64,000 nt of DNA from CTSoil-075 sp042610375 (GCF_042610375.1 NZ_JBGJZL010000004.1:62001-126000); one strand, 5' to 3'; shown: positions 41,114-51,180, counted from the stretch's first letter. Numbers and translations: made by a program. Notes: generated by a model not told the origin, from the letters alone.

Positions 41114-42772
41114 GTGTTATTGGGACTTGATGTAGGAGGAACTTTTACGGACGGTGTGGCGGTTCTAGCAGGTAAAGTGATCAATACAGTGAAGACCCCG
41201 ACGACTCATGGAAACTTACTAGAAGGGATTTTAGTTGCAGTCGATCAGATTGTGAAAGAAGTAGGGAATCGGCAGTTTACACGGATTACCTTATCAACAA
41301 CCATTGTTACAAATGCATTGGTTGAGGGGAAGGTTGATCCTGTCGGCCTATTTATTATGCCAGGACCAGGAATGGACATTCAATCCGTACTGCCAATTGA
41401 GCCGTATGTATTGTCTGGATATGTTGATCATCGTGGGCGGATTGTGTCCAAGCCACGTCGCGATGAGGTTGTAAATGCATGTCGTCAGTTTGACGAGTGT
41501 AAAGTCTTTGCGATTTCAGGAAAGTTTTCTGTACGTAATCCTGATTGTGAGCAGCTTGCTAGGCAATGGGTAAAAGAAGAGATGAATCCTGATCATATTA
41601 CAATCGGTTCAGGGGTTGCAGGCACACTAAATTTTCTCAGGCGCACCAATTCGGCCTATTATAATGCTGCTGTATGGCGACATTTTAATGCCTTTGCCAC
41701 TGCGGTGGAACAGGCATTTAAGGCAAGGGAAATACATGCGCCTATCTATATTTTAAAAGCAGATGGTGGTACTTTGCCATTGGAGATTGCTAAAAATAAT
41801 CCTGTTGAGGCGATTTTTACAGGACCAGCCGCTAGCGTACTTGGGATTATGGCAATGAATCCTGTTTCTGTTCCAGCCTTATCTCTTGACATTGGTGGTA
41901 CGACTACAGACATTGCCTTGTGGCAGAATGGGGTACCCCTCTTTGCAGAAGGTGGTGCATGTGTTGCTGGTTTTGCGACTGCACTACGCTCTTTTCGACT
42001 GAATTCAGTGGGAATTGGCGGCGATAGCTTCGTAAGGCAAGAAGAAGGGGTTTTAAAAATTGGACCTATGCGCCGCGGTTCAGCCATGGCAGTTGGCGGA
42101 GACTATCCTACAGTGACAGATGCTATGGTAGTAGCTGGTTTGATTGATTTTGGTCATTATGAATTTGCGACTCAGGCTATGAGGCTGGTCGCAGCTAGTG
42201 AAGAGACTCTGCAGCAAACGGCTGATCGAGTATTAAGTGGGGTTGTAGATCAAATTTGCCAGGGAATTGAGGATATGTTTACGCAGCAGGCTAGCCAACC
42301 TGTATATCGCGTCGAAGATATGATCAAAGGGACTTCCATCGTCGCAGAAAAGATTGTTGGTGTGGGGGGAGCGGCCGCTGGGCTTGTACCGTTGGTTGCA
42401 AAGCGAATGGGACTACCTTATAAACTTCCTAAACAAGGAATGGTTGCCAATGCAATTGGGGCAGCATTAGCCAGGTCGACTGTAGAGATTAATTTGCGAG
42501 CTGATACAGTCGCAGGGTATTATACAGTGATTGAGCTAGGAATAAAAAGTAAGCTGCCAAAAGGAAATTTTACATTAGTTGATGCTCAGGCGCTAGGGGA
42601 AAAGCATCTTGAGGAATTAGCTATGCTGAGAGGTATTTCTCTTGGTGTAATCGAGATGATCTATTCTGAAGAATTTAATGTGATTGAAGGGTTTTCTACA
42701 ATGGGAAAAATCCTATCTTGTCGTTTGCAGATAAAACCTGGTGTGATTGTGAATAATAAGGAGGGATCATGA
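41114..42772 (+). CDS. hydantoinase/oxoprolinase-family protein
   Basis: 552 residues with the HyuA N-terminal phosphate-binding motif LLGLDVGGTFTDGV and a second one, LSLDIGGTTTDIALW, as in acetone carboxylase, oxoprolinase and hydantoinase A subunits; ILKADGGTLPL and GPAASVLGIMAM follow. No HyuB-like partner is adjacent, so the substrate is unknown. GTG start with GAGGGG upstream. It overlaps the HDAC-like gene. Confidence 0.8.
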   Translation: MLLGLDVGGTFTDGVAVLAGKVINTVKTPTTHGNLLEGILVAVDQIVKEVGNRQFTRITLSTTIVTNALVEGKVDPVGLFIMPGPGMDIQSVLPIEPYVLSGYVDHRGRIVSKPRRDEVVNACRQFDECKVFAISGKFSVRNPDCEQLARQWVKEEMNPDHITIGSGVAGTLNFLRRTNSAYYNAAVWRHFNAFATAVEQAFKAREIHAPIYILKADGGTLPLEIAKNNPVEAIFTGPAASVLGIMAMNPVSVPALSLDIGGTTTDIALWQNGVPLFAEGGACVAGFATALRSFRLNSVGIGGDSFVRQEEGVLKIGPMRRGSAMAVGGDYPTVTDAMVVAGLIDFGHYEFATQAMRLVAASEETLQQTADRVLSGVVDQICQGIEDMFTQQASQPVYRVEDMIKGTSIVAEKIVGVGGAAAGLVPLVAKRMGLPYKLPKQGMVANAIGAALARSTVEINLRADTVAGYYTVIELGIKSKLPKGNFTLVDAQALGEKHLEELAMLRGISLGVIEMIYSEEFNVIEGFSTMGKILSCRLQIKPGVIVNNKEGS

Positions 42773-44091
42773 TGGACATTCAAAAGTTAGGATTAGTGTT
42801 TTTTCCAGCTTTTGATTGGGCCATCAGTAAGACCCATCCTGAGCGGGAAGAGCGATTACTTTATACTCGTGACCAAATTATTGAAGAAGGTTTATTCGAT
42901 ATGCCGAGTATACGAGAGTACAAACCTAAAATCGCTACGTACCAAGATCTAGAACGAGTGCATATTGGTGTGCCCGATCTGAGATCTTTGATTACAGAGG
43001 CTCATTTGGTATCAGCAGGTGGGGCAATGGCTGCTGCCGATGCTGTCATGAAGAGGGAAGTTGCGAGAGCTTTTGCATTAGTGCGTCCTCCGGGACATCA
43101 TGCCATGCGGGTTGTTCATGGGACGCGAGGGTTTTGTACGATTAATATTGAAGCCATTATGGTAGAATATTTACGCAAAACCTATGGGATACGCAAAGTA
43201 GCGATTGTTGATACCGATGTTCATCATGGCGATGGTACGCAAGATATTTTTTACCATGATGCTGATACTTTATTTATTTCTTTCCACCAAGATGGACGGA
43301 CCTTGTATCCAGGTACTGGTTTTGTCAATGAAATGGGTAGTCCCATGGCTCATGGGACTACGATTAATATTCCTTTACCGCCAGGGACGACGGATCATGG
43401 TCTTCATGAAGTCCTTGATCATTTGATTATGCCGATACTCGCAGATTTTAAGCCAGAAATTATTATTAATTCTGCGGGGCAGGATAATCATTATAGTGAT
43501 CCTTTAGCGAACATGGCGATTACAGCGCAAGGTTATGCTCGATTAGCAGATAAGCTAAAAGCTGATATTGCCGTACTAGAAGGTGGGTATTCCATTGAGA
43601 GAGCTTTGCCTTATGTGAATGTCGGAATTATTTTAGCCATGGCTGGGCTAGACTATCGTAAGGTGATCGAACCAGACATTGATCAATGTCCATCAGAACC
43701 TTCGTCTGTGACACAAGCAATAAAAAAAATCATTGCAGAAGGACAAGAACGGTGGTCCATGCGGGAGAAACTGCGGCGCGAGGCAGTAGCAAATGCTGGT
43801 GAATTCTGGAAACGTACGCGTAATATTTATTATGATGCTCATGGGATTGATGAACGGCAAATCGAAAAAGTACGATTGTGTCCTAAGTGCGCTGGTTATT
43901 TGACGATTGGAACTGAAGCGCATGGCGGTAATTTTGGTTATAAATCCGCTTTTGCAGCTGTCATTTCTCGCGGAGCTTGTTCTCATTGTCGAAATATGGC
44001 AGTTGATGCTGTTTATAAAGCTAAAAAACAAGGTAAATACCAATATTATCTTGTACAAAATAAAAATGAAGATGTATTAGAGCGTATGTAA
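42772..44091 (+). CDS. histone deacetylase-family amidohydrolase with C-terminal zinc ribbon
   Basis: 439 residues. The deacetylase core (about 1-330) has RPPGHHAMRVVHGTRGFCTI (tandem catalytic His), VAIVDTDVHHGDGTQDIFYH (zinc-binding Asp and His) and NSAGQDNHYSDPLANM. After it, CPKCAGYL and GACSHCRNMA form a two-CxxC ribbon not usual for the family. Bacterial members deacetylate acetoin-pathway or polyamine substrates; here unknown. Start at the second ATG of the ATGATG pair, for spacing to AAGGAGGG. Confidence 0.85.
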   Translation: MDIQKLGLVFFPAFDWAISKTHPEREERLLYTRDQIIEEGLFDMPSIREYKPKIATYQDLERVHIGVPDLRSLITEAHLVSAGGAMAAADAVMKREVARAFALVRPPGHHAMRVVHGTRGFCTINIEAIMVEYLRKTYGIRKVAIVDTDVHHGDGTQDIFYHDADTLFISFHQDGRTLYPGTGFVNEMGSPMAHGTTINIPLPPGTTDHGLHEVLDHLIMPILADFKPEIIINSAGQDNHYSDPLANMAITAQGYARLADKLKADIAVLEGGYSIERALPYVNVGIILAMAGLDYRKVIEPDIDQCPSEPSSVTQAIKKIIAEGQERWSMREKLRREAVANAGEFWKRTRNIYYDAHGIDERQIEKVRLCPKCAGYLTIGTEAHGGNFGYKSAFAAVISRGACSHCRNMAVDAVYKAKKQGKYQYYLVQNKNEDVLERM

Positions 44092-44128
44092 AAAAAATTA
44101 AGAGACTCTAATGATGGAGGATATATAC

Positions 44129-44869
44129 ATGAAAAGAACAGATGGTCGCCAGGCCGATGAGATGCGTACGGTAAAGATTACTCGTAATTATTTGAAGTAT
44201 CCTGAAGGTTCAGTGCTGATTGAGGTCGGTAATACCAAAGTAATCTGTGCTGCGACAGTTGAAGAAAAAGTGCCTCACTTTATGAAAGGATCAGGCTCTG
44301 GGTGGATTAATGCTGAATATTCACTATTGCCTCGTTCCACTCAAGTTCGTAATGTTCGGGAGTCAGCAAGAGGGAAAGTAACAGGACGAACCCATGAAAT
44401 TCAACGTTTGATTGGTCGCGCTTTACGAAGTGTTGTCGATTTAAAAGCACTAGGGGAACGAACAATTTGGATTGACTGTGATGTAATACAAGCTGATGGT
44501 GGTACGCGGACAGCCGCCATTACTGGTTCTTTTGTGGCCTTGGTTGATGCTGTAAATAGTATTTATACTAATCTTGAAAAACCTTTCCCAGTAAAAGAAT
44601 TTTTAGCCGCCGTGAGTATTGGCGTGATTAAAGATGGGGTCATTGCAGATTTATGTTATGAGGAAGATTCTGCCGCTATTGTGGATATGAATGTAGTCAT
44701 GACGGGGAGCGGACAGTTCGTAGAAGTTCAAGGTACAGGTGAAAAACGTCCTTTTAGCCGTGATGAATTAAATCAAATGCTAGCAGTTGCTGAAAAGGCT
44801 GTTGGTGAACTCATTGATTATCAAAAGGATATTTTAGGTCCTTTGTCATGGAAGGTGGGGCGTGAATGA
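44129..44869 (+). CDS. rph: ribonuclease PH
   Basis: 246 residues, start ATG 44129 with GGAGG eight bases upstream. Family stretches include MKRTDGRQADEMRTVKITRN, GRTHEIQRLIGRALRSVVDL and DCDVIQADGGTRTAAITGSF. A phosphorolytic 3'-5' exoribonuclease that trims tRNA ends. Its stop overlaps the next start (ATGA), the usual rph-rdgB pairing. Confidence 0.96.
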   Translation: MKRTDGRQADEMRTVKITRNYLKYPEGSVLIEVGNTKVICAATVEEKVPHFMKGSGSGWINAEYSLLPRSTQVRNVRESARGKVTGRTHEIQRLIGRALRSVVDLKALGERTIWIDCDVIQADGGTRTAAITGSFVALVDAVNSIYTNLEKPFPVKEFLAAVSIGVIKDGVIADLCYEEDSAAIVDMNVVMTGSGQFVEVQGTGEKRPFSRDELNQMLAVAEKAVGELIDYQKDILGPLSWKVGRE

Positions 44870-45462
44870 AAGAAATTGTAATTGCGACCCAAAATAAAGG
44901 GAAGGTCGCTGAAATTGCTTTAGCCCTTTCAAAACTACCAATTAAAGTATTGTCATTGAGTGATTTTGGCCCGATTCCTGAGGCTGTGGAAGATGGAACA
45001 AGTTTTTTAGAAAATGCCTTATTGAAAGCTCGTCATTATTCCCAATATACAGGTAAAGCTTGCTTGGCAGATGATTCTGGTCTTGAAGTTGATGCTTTGC
45101 AGGGAGCACCTGGAATTTATTCAGCACGTTTTGCTGGTGAAACGGCAAGTGACGATGATAATAATCGAAAACTTTTAGCTGAACTGCTTGATGTTGAGAC
45201 TAAGGGGCGTACAGCAAGGTTTCGTTGTGTGTTAGCATTTGTAGATCATGATGAGACTGTTTTAACAACGGATGGTGTTTGTTCAGGTATGATTACTACA
45301 GAAGCTCAAGGATTAGGTGGATTTGGTTATGATTGCCTCTTTTATGTTCCTGAACTCAAAAAAACAATGGCAGAACTCTCTAAAACTGAAAAGAATGCCA
45401 TCAGTCACCGTGGACGAGCTCTGGAAAATATGGCAATTCAACTTGGAGGTTATTTAAAATGA
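44866..45462 (+). CDS. rdgB: XTP/dITP diphosphatase (HAM1/RdgB)
   Basis: 198 residues. IATQNKGKVAEIA (triphosphate binding), EDGTSFLENALLKARHYS and ADDSGLEVDALQGAPGIYSA are signature stretches, as is KNAISHRGRAL. It removes non-canonical purine triphosphates. It overlaps rph by four bases and the phosphodiesterase gene by four bases. Confidence 0.96.
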   Translation: MKEIVIATQNKGKVAEIALALSKLPIKVLSLSDFGPIPEAVEDGTSFLENALLKARHYSQYTGKACLADDSGLEVDALQGAPGIYSARFAGETASDDDNNRKLLAELLDVETKGRTARFRCVLAFVDHDETVLTTDGVCSGMITTEAQGLGGFGYDCLFYVPELKKTMAELSKTEKNAISHRGRALENMAIQLGGYLK

Positions 45463-45923
45463 GAATAGGGGTCATCAGTGATACTCATGGTGATCTCGTA
45501 ACGATTCGGCAAATCATAGATCAGGTGAAAGATGTTGATATGTGGATGCATGCTGGCGATTGCAGTCAGGATGCAGATTATTTAAGAAGTTTGGTCAAGG
45601 TGCCAGTTTACGCAGCGCGCGGTAATTGTGATGGTCACACGACTGCTAAGATTGATGAATTTATAGAAGTCGATAAACTAAAAATTTGGTTAACCCATGG
45701 TCATCGTTATGGTGTTAAACAAGGTACGCGCGAGTTGGTACGATGGGCTAAACATCATGCAGTCGATATTGTCATTTATGGACATACTCATATTGTAGAT
45801 AACCGCTGGTGTGAAGATGTATTGCTATTTAATCCAGGTAGTAGTTATGGTAACCGTGCTGCTTGTGGAGTGTTAGAGATTCATGATAACCAAGTTACGG
45901 CGCAGATGATTAAATGTGTTTAA
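45459..45923 (+). CDS. YfcE/MJ0936-type metallophosphoesterase
   Basis: 154 residues with metal-binding motifs ISDTHGD (1), MHAGDC (2), RGNCDG (3), LTHGHRYG (4) and YGHTHI (5). Small calcineurin-like phosphodiesterase of the family often encoded after rdgB. Overlaps rdgB by ATGA. Confidence 0.92.
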   Translation: MRIGVISDTHGDLVTIRQIIDQVKDVDMWMHAGDCSQDADYLRSLVKVPVYAARGNCDGHTTAKIDEFIEVDKLKIWLTHGHRYGVKQGTRELVRWAKHHAVDIVIYGHTHIVDNRWCEDVLLFNPGSSYGNRAACGVLEIHDNQVTAQMIKCV

Positions 45924-45965
45924 TTAGGATTGATCTTTACTTGTATACCCGTTGTTATAGGCATA

Positions 45966-46014
45966 AAAATGTGGGGCCTGATCTACGCATTGCATAGATC
46001 AAGCCCCATATTTT
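45966..46014. terminator. bidirectional terminator between rdgB operon and symporter gene
   Basis: A stem of about 20 bp with two wobbles (45966-45985 with 45995-46014), A-rich on the left and T-rich on the right, serving convergent genes. Confidence 0.85.
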
Positions 46015-46034
46015 AAAAAACTTAGTTGGATAAA

Positions 46035-47297
46035 TTAATCATCGTAATTTTTTGCGTAAGCAACTGCAAGAACTTCATCAGGTAATTCATTTTCCCAACG
46101 AGCAACAACAACAGCAGCTACACAGTTACCGATTAAGTTACAAGCTGTACGAGCCATATCGAGAATACGGTCAACACCTAAGATGATACCAATACCTTCG
46201 ACTGGTAGACCAAAAGCTGCAGCTGTACCAGCAATAACGATAAGGGAAGCACCAGGTACTGCTGCAATACCCTTCGTTGACATCATGAGTGTTACAAGCA
46301 TAACTAATTGAGTTGAAATTGGGAAGTCGATATTATAAACTTGAGCAATAAAGATAACCGCTAATGCACTATATAATGTGGAACCATCAAGATTGAAAGT
46401 ATAACCTGTTGGTAATACAAAAGTGACAATGTGCTTAGGAACACCAAATTGTTCTAATTTTTCCATTGCAATTGGCAATGCTGCTTCGCTTGATGCAGTT
46501 GAGAAAGCGATTAAAACTGGTTCTTTAAGAGCTCTTAAGAGATGGAAGAAGTTCATACGAATAATCAATGAAGCGCATCCTAATAGTAGGATGATGAAAA
46601 TGACCAATGCAAAGTATAGGGAACCAATCAGCTTAGCTAATGGAATAAGCATGCCAAGACCAAATTTACCAACAGTGAAAGCAATCAGAGCAAATACACC
46701 AATCGGTGCTAATTTCATTACGTAATTTGTAAATTGGAACATGATTTCAGCAACGCTGATCGCAAGAGTAACAACTGGTTTACCTTTTTCTCCCATGTGA
46801 GCGGCTGCCACTCCGAAGAAGGTTGAGAACAAGATGATTTGTAACATATCGCCGCGACCCATTGCATCAACAACGTTCGTTGGGATAATATTGACCATCA
46901 TTTGAGTCATATCAATCGTTTTCTTTGCAGCTGCTGCAACACTAGCTGTGTCTGTACCTGTTGCCATTGCTACACCTACGCCAGGTTGGAATGTATTTGC
47001 AACAGCCAAACCGACGAATAATGCGAGTGTAGTTGCAACTTCAAACCAGAGAATCGCTTTTGCGCCTAAGCGACCTAATTTTTTAAAGTCACCTGTACCA
47101 GCGATACCCATAATTAAAGAACTGAAAATTAGAGGTACAACAATCATTTTGATCATACGGATAAATGCATCGCCGACAGGTTTTAATGCTTGTCCGTAAG
47201 TTGGGAAAATATAACCGAAAACAACACCTAGAATAAGAGCGATAAAAATTTGACTTGAAAGACCAATACCTTTTTTACCATTTTGTTTTTTGTCCAT
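46035..47297 (-). CDS. glutamate/dicarboxylate:cation symporter (DAACS family)
   Basis: 420 residues from the ATG at 47297, with AAAGGAGGA eight bases upstream on the minus strand. The family stretches are TASSEAALPIAMEKLEQFGV (the serine-rich hairpin 1), FVLPTGYTFNLDGSTLYSAL, TKGIAAVPGASLIVIAGTAA (hairpin 2) and GVDRILDMARTACNLIGNCV. It imports glutamate, aspartate or C4-dicarboxylates with cations. Near the glutamate-fermentation genes and beside a GlnK/L-like two-component system, so glutamate uptake is likely. Confidence 0.92.
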   Translation of the reverse strand: MDKKQNGKKGIGLSSQIFIALILGVVFGYIFPTYGQALKPVGDAFIRMIKMIVVPLIFSSLIMGIAGTGDFKKLGRLGAKAILWFEVATTLALFVGLAVANTFQPGVGVAMATGTDTASVAAAAKKTIDMTQMMVNIIPTNVVDAMGRGDMLQIILFSTFFGVAAAHMGEKGKPVVTLAISVAEIMFQFTNYVMKLAPIGVFALIAFTVGKFGLGMLIPLAKLIGSLYFALVIFIILLLGCASLIIRMNFFHLLRALKEPVLIAFSTASSEAALPIAMEKLEQFGVPKHIVTFVLPTGYTFNLDGSTLYSALAVIFIAQVYNIDFPISTQLVMLVTLMMSTKGIAAVPGASLIVIAGTAAAFGLPVEGIGIILGVDRILDMARTACNLIGNCVAAVVVARWENELPDEVLAVAYAKNYDD

Positions 47298-47570
47298 TAA
47301 TGAATCCTCCTTTAATTTTTTTTGCGTGACTTGGGAAAATACTATATTGATCAAAGCATTTGCTTTGTCAGCTTGGTATTAGTATAGTTTGCATATCACA
47401 GCTAACTACAGAAAACGACTAAACATTATTCTAGATTTCAGAATATAAAATTAATAGACTTGAATCTGACATGCTTTTGAGTTAACCATCTGCAAAGTAA
47501 GGAAAGTAGGGATTTTCCGATTCGGTGTCGAAATAGTAGAGTAGAGTGAAGTGCTGCAGGGGGTGTTTTG

Positions 47571-48938
47571 ATGGCTTACTTCAAAGGTATTTCCAATCAC
47601 AGGCTTGGGTATATGGAAAGAATCTTTAGTGAAAATAAGTCGCTGATTAATACAGTGCTGCTTGTATCATTGACTAGTATTGTATATGTTTATCCATTTG
47701 GCAGTTATTTTCGTTTTACATTAGCCATTGTATTGCTGACGATCTTTCTATTGTATTTTGAACGGTTGCCGATTCTTACAGGTACAATTATAACCGGAGT
47801 GTTCATTTTAATTTTTCGTACTTTAACAGACTTTATTATTGATGGTCATGATTATGTTGCGACGGTAATGTCTAATGTGCCTTCATTAGCATACTATATA
47901 TCTTTTGGTATATTATTTTCCCTTTTATCCATTCGAAAAAATACAAATAATATATTGGCTTTAATTTTGTTATTGAGTGTCACGGATATTATAAGTAATA
48001 TAATTGAACTTTTTTGCCGTTCGGAGTTGCTGTCGGCTAAATTTGCCTTCATTTTTCCGAGTATTGTAGCTGTAGCGATTGTGCGAGCGATTTTGTCGGT
48101 GATTGGATATTATGCTTTAAAGCAACATCAATCGTTTATTTTGGCAAATGATCATGCGGAGCGTTATATAGAACAAACAGTTATGGTAGCCAAATTAAAA
48201 TGTGAACTTTTTTACTTGGAAAAATCATCTCAAGATATTGAAAATGTCATGGAAAAAGCCTATTGGCTTTATAAACAATTGAACTCTCAGGAAAGAAGTG
48301 TTCCTGCGGAGTCTCCTCTGCCTGCAGATGAGGCGCTTGCGATTGCAAGAGAAATTCATGAAATTAAAAAAGATTATTCGAGAGTGGTCGCGGGAATGGA
48401 GAATATTCTAAGGCCTTCAAGTCGACCGCAAGAAACAAAGTTGTCAGAGATATTGTTTATTATTGAACAAAATACCATGCGTTACCTCAGTGTTATGGAT
48501 AAAAAAATTAGCATTAGTTATAAGCAAGCTGATGATTTTGTGACAGATAAACACTATACCTTGGTATCGATCTTAGATAACTTAATTATGAATTCCATTG
48601 AAGCCATTGGGGATCACGGAATCATTCGCTTAATCCAGACAAGTTCAAGTGAGGAAGTGTTTTTTTGTGTTGAAGATAATGGGATAGGTATTGATGAGAA
48701 TGAATTTGAGCTAATTTTTAATCCAGGTTATTCAACTAAATTTTCGCCACGTACTGGTAAAATTTCGACGGGGTTAGGATTAGCCCATGTTCGAATCTAT
48801 ATTGAGTTGTTAGGCGGCACAATCAGGGTTGAATCCTTGCCTGGGGTTTGTACTAAGTTTTTTATTACTTTCCCCAAATCGGGTATAATACTCGCACCGG
48901 TGAATATGAACGCGTTGAGTGAAAATATTGACAATTGA
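47571..48938 (+). CDS. sensor histidine kinase, GlnK (YcbA)-like
   Basis: 455 residues. About five membrane helices in residues 15-200, then a coiled linker with a phosphoacceptor-like His (EIHEIKKDYSRVVAGMENIL) and an HATPase domain with ILDNLIMNSIEAIGDHG, DNGIGIDENEF and STGLGLAHVRIYIELLGG. Paired with a YcbB-type response regulator. It is divergent from the symporter gene, a likely target, with 273 bases between them. ATG 47571 follows AGGGGGTG. Confidence 0.85.
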   Translation: MAYFKGISNHRLGYMERIFSENKSLINTVLLVSLTSIVYVYPFGSYFRFTLAIVLLTIFLLYFERLPILTGTIITGVFILIFRTLTDFIIDGHDYVATVMSNVPSLAYYISFGILFSLLSIRKNTNNILALILLLSVTDIISNIIELFCRSELLSAKFAFIFPSIVAVAIVRAILSVIGYYALKQHQSFILANDHAERYIEQTVMVAKLKCELFYLEKSSQDIENVMEKAYWLYKQLNSQERSVPAESPLPADEALAIAREIHEIKKDYSRVVAGMENILRPSSRPQETKLSEILFIIEQNTMRYLSVMDKKISISYKQADDFVTDKHYTLVSILDNLIMNSIEAIGDHGIIRLIQTSSSEEVFFCVEDNGIGIDENEFELIFNPGYSTKFSPRTGKISTGLGLAHVRIYIELLGGTIRVESLPGVCTKFFITFPKSGIILAPVNMNALSENIDN

Positions 48939-48994
48939 TAATTGGACGTGGTAGGTTGATAAAGCATATTTTAGATAAGAAAGTAGGTGGTTGA

Positions 48995-49855
48995 ATGTCG
49001 TCACGTTTTGTGATCGTCGATGATGATGCTGGTATCCGTAGAATTCTTCAAAAAATTATTGAACAAAATAACCTAGGGATGGTCGTTGATGAATGCGACG
49101 ATGGGCTAAAAGGAGAAATGATCATTCGTGAATACCAGCCTGATATTGCATTGGTTGACTTATTATTACCAGGGCAAGATGGTGTGGAATTGATTGAAAA
49201 AGTATCGGCTTCGGCGATGAATACTTCTTTTATCATGGTTTCACAAGCTACAAGTGAACAACTGATTACCAAAGCTTATGAAGCTGGTATAGAGTTTTTT
49301 ATACATAAGCCCATTAATATTTTAGAGACTGTTTCAGTCATCAATAAAGTGCAAGAAAGCCGGCGATTAAAACAAATCATGTCTCTCATGCATGAAACAA
49401 TCTCTCAATATTCTCACGTACGCCCTGTTGTAGATGAAGGACCGAAGAATATACAAAAAACGCGCATTTATAAAGCTTTTTCTGACCTTGGTATTATTGG
49501 AGAAGCTGGAGTCAAAGATATCTATCGAATGGTACAATTGATTCTAAAACAAGGATCTGAAGGGAAATCCTATCAATTATCCCATATTTACCAACAAATG
49601 TCAGAAGGTCTTGAGCAAGATGCGAAAGCAATTGAACAACGAGTACGGCGTGCTACCACGAAAGGATTACAGAATCTTGCCAACTTGGGATTGGAAGATT
49701 ATTACAATGAAATTTTTCAGTCTTATAGCACCTCCTTATTTGATTTTAAAGAGGTACGTCATGAAATGAATTACATGCAAGGCAAAAGCCAATATCGAGG
49801 AAAAATTAATGTGAAGAAGTTTATTGAAGGACTTTTATTTATCGCTGAGCATTAA
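48995..49855 (+). CDS. response regulator, GlnL (YcbB)-like
   Basis: 286 residues: receiver domain 1-125 (acidic DDD near residue 8-10, phospho-Asp in ALVDLLLPGQDG, Lys in FIHKPINI), then a YcbB-type DNA-binding domain (SDLGIIGEAGVKDIYRMVQL; QRVRRATTKGLQNLANLGLE). In Bacillus the YcbA/YcbB pair (GlnK/GlnL) responds to glutamine. Here glutamate or glutamine sensing is inferred from homology and the neighbouring symporter. Confidence 0.87.
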   Translation: MSSRFVIVDDDAGIRRILQKIIEQNNLGMVVDECDDGLKGEMIIREYQPDIALVDLLLPGQDGVELIEKVSASAMNTSFIMVSQATSEQLITKAYEAGIEFFIHKPINILETVSVINKVQESRRLKQIMSLMHETISQYSHVRPVVDEGPKNIQKTRIYKAFSDLGIIGEAGVKDIYRMVQLILKQGSEGKSYQLSHIYQQMSEGLEQDAKAIEQRVRRATTKGLQNLANLGLEDYYNEIFQSYSTSLFDFKEVRHEMNYMQGKSQYRGKINVKKFIEGLLFIAEH

Positions 49856-49896
49856 CTATAACAGTGTGAGAAATGGACAAATTATCTTTTCTATCT

Positions 49897-49939
49897 AAGA
49901 ATGTCTGCAACTGATGAAGCTGCAGACATTCTTTTTTTT
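49897..49939 (+). terminator. terminator of the two-component operon
   Basis: A stem of about 13 bp (AAGAATGTCTGCA with TGCAGACATTCTT) is followed by eight Ts. Confidence 0.85.
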
Positions 49940-50123
49940 GACGGTATTTGTCGAAGAGAAAAATTTGTAGTTTTTTGAATAGTTCTAATTTTTTGCGTAT
50001 GTTGAAAGCTTTATAAAGGATTTAAGGAGGGGTTAGAAGAAGGGTCAATCATAGTAAAATCAAGGCTTAGTATCAATTATTAAAAAAAGAGAAAAATAAA
50101 ATAGTTATATCTTGTTTAAATAA

Positions 50124-50131
50124 TGTATACA
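50124..50131. promoter_or_regulatory. TGTATACA operator candidate upstream of the GntR/glutamate-mutase promoter
   Basis: The palindrome core TGTATACA, with flanking AA and AAAA, lies nine bases before the -35 box. The same core, in an 18-bp palindrome, stands in front of aspA at 61043-61060. Confidence 0.5.
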
Positions 50132-50139
50132 AAAAGCAG

Positions 50140-50168
50140 TTGCATTTTATAAAAAGATATGACATAAT
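50140..50168 (+). promoter_or_regulatory. promoter of the glutamate-mutase operon
   Basis: TTGCAT (50140-50145) and CATAAT (50163-50168) with 17-base spacing. The stretch 49940-50120 shows nothing else. Confidence 0.55.
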
Positions 50169-50223
50169 AATACGTATAAGAAACATTGGACTAATGGATT
50201 AAGCCAATTAAGGAAGATGGAAA

Positions 50224-51180
50224 ATGATTGTACAGCGTGTTGGTATTCCTATTTATTTGCAAGTCAAAGATTTTATTTTGGAAAAAATAAAATCTGGAGC
50301 ATTTCGACCTGGTGGGAAAATTCCCACGGAGCGAGAATTATCCGCAGAACTTGGCATTAGCCGCAATACTGTTAGTGCAGCTTATAAAGAACTTTTGTTG
50401 GAAGATGTGCTTGAGGCGCGTCAGGGACGGGGGACTTTTGTAAAAGTTGTTTCTGATGATATAGGGGGTGAAATTGGTGGCAGCCGGCGAGGTCGATTAA
50501 TGAAAATTATTGATGATGCCATGGCTAAAGTGTTGGAACTTGGTTTTACAGTGGATCAGTTCGCCGCAATCGCAAGTATAAGAGCTCAGGAAAAAGCGCA
50601 AGCTGTTAAAGAATTGCGAGTCGCTGTTGTTGATTGTACAGCAGAGTATATTCAACGTTTTATTAGCCAAATCGGACAAGTTGCCAATGTACATTTTGAG
50701 TCTGTGATTTTATCAGATCTTGTCTTTGGGAAGGTTCAGATTGAATTATTGCAAGCTTGTGATGTTGTTGTTACTACATTTGAGCATCAAGCAGTGGTAA
50801 CCAATTTAATGGGAAGTGGGAATAAAATTATCACGGTGGCTGCAGTGCCTTATCTTGAAGCTGTGATTAAGCTGGCGCGATTACCAGTAGATACTAAAGT
50901 GGCAATTGTGGCTCGAAGCAAGGAATTTAAGGAAACTCTTGAAATTTTACTCGAAAAAGCTGCCATTAACCATCTTAATTTTGTGCTCATACAGTCTGAT
51001 GACCGTAAAGAAATTAGTTCATTGATTGCTGATTATGATGTGTTTGTTGTCAGTGAAGAACGTGAAGTATTAGTGACTCAATTAGTTGCAGCTCAGAAAG
51101 AAGTCATTACTTTTTATTATGAGATTGACCGTGGTTCCTTGAATCAAGTCATGATGAAATTAGTTAGCCAAGCGATGTGA
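50224..51180 (+). CDS. GntR-family regulator with C-terminal binding-protein-like domain
   Basis: 318 residues. The N-terminal winged helix (about 5-75) reads PIYLQVKDFILEKIKSGAFR, then PTERELSAELGISRNTVSAA; the C-terminal 200 residues form an alpha/beta domain (VVVTTFEHQAVVTNL; VDTKVAIVARSKEFKETLEI) like an amino-acid sensing module. It is the first gene of the glutamate-mutase operon (53 bases to mutS), so it likely senses glutamate or a pathway intermediate. The TGTATACA sites at 50124 and 61043 are its candidate operators. Confidence 0.82.
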   Translation: MIVQRVGIPIYLQVKDFILEKIKSGAFRPGGKIPTERELSAELGISRNTVSAAYKELLLEDVLEARQGRGTFVKVVSDDIGGEIGGSRRGRLMKIIDDAMAKVLELGFTVDQFAAIASIRAQEKAQAVKELRVAVVDCTAEYIQRFISQIGQVANVHFESVILSDLVFGKVQIELLQACDVVVTTFEHQAVVTNLMGSGNKIITVAAVPYLEAVIKLARLPVDTKVAIVARSKEFKETLEILLEKAAINHLNFVLIQSDDRKEISSLIADYDVFVVSEEREVLVTQLVAAQKEVITFYYEIDRGSLNQVMMKLVSQAM

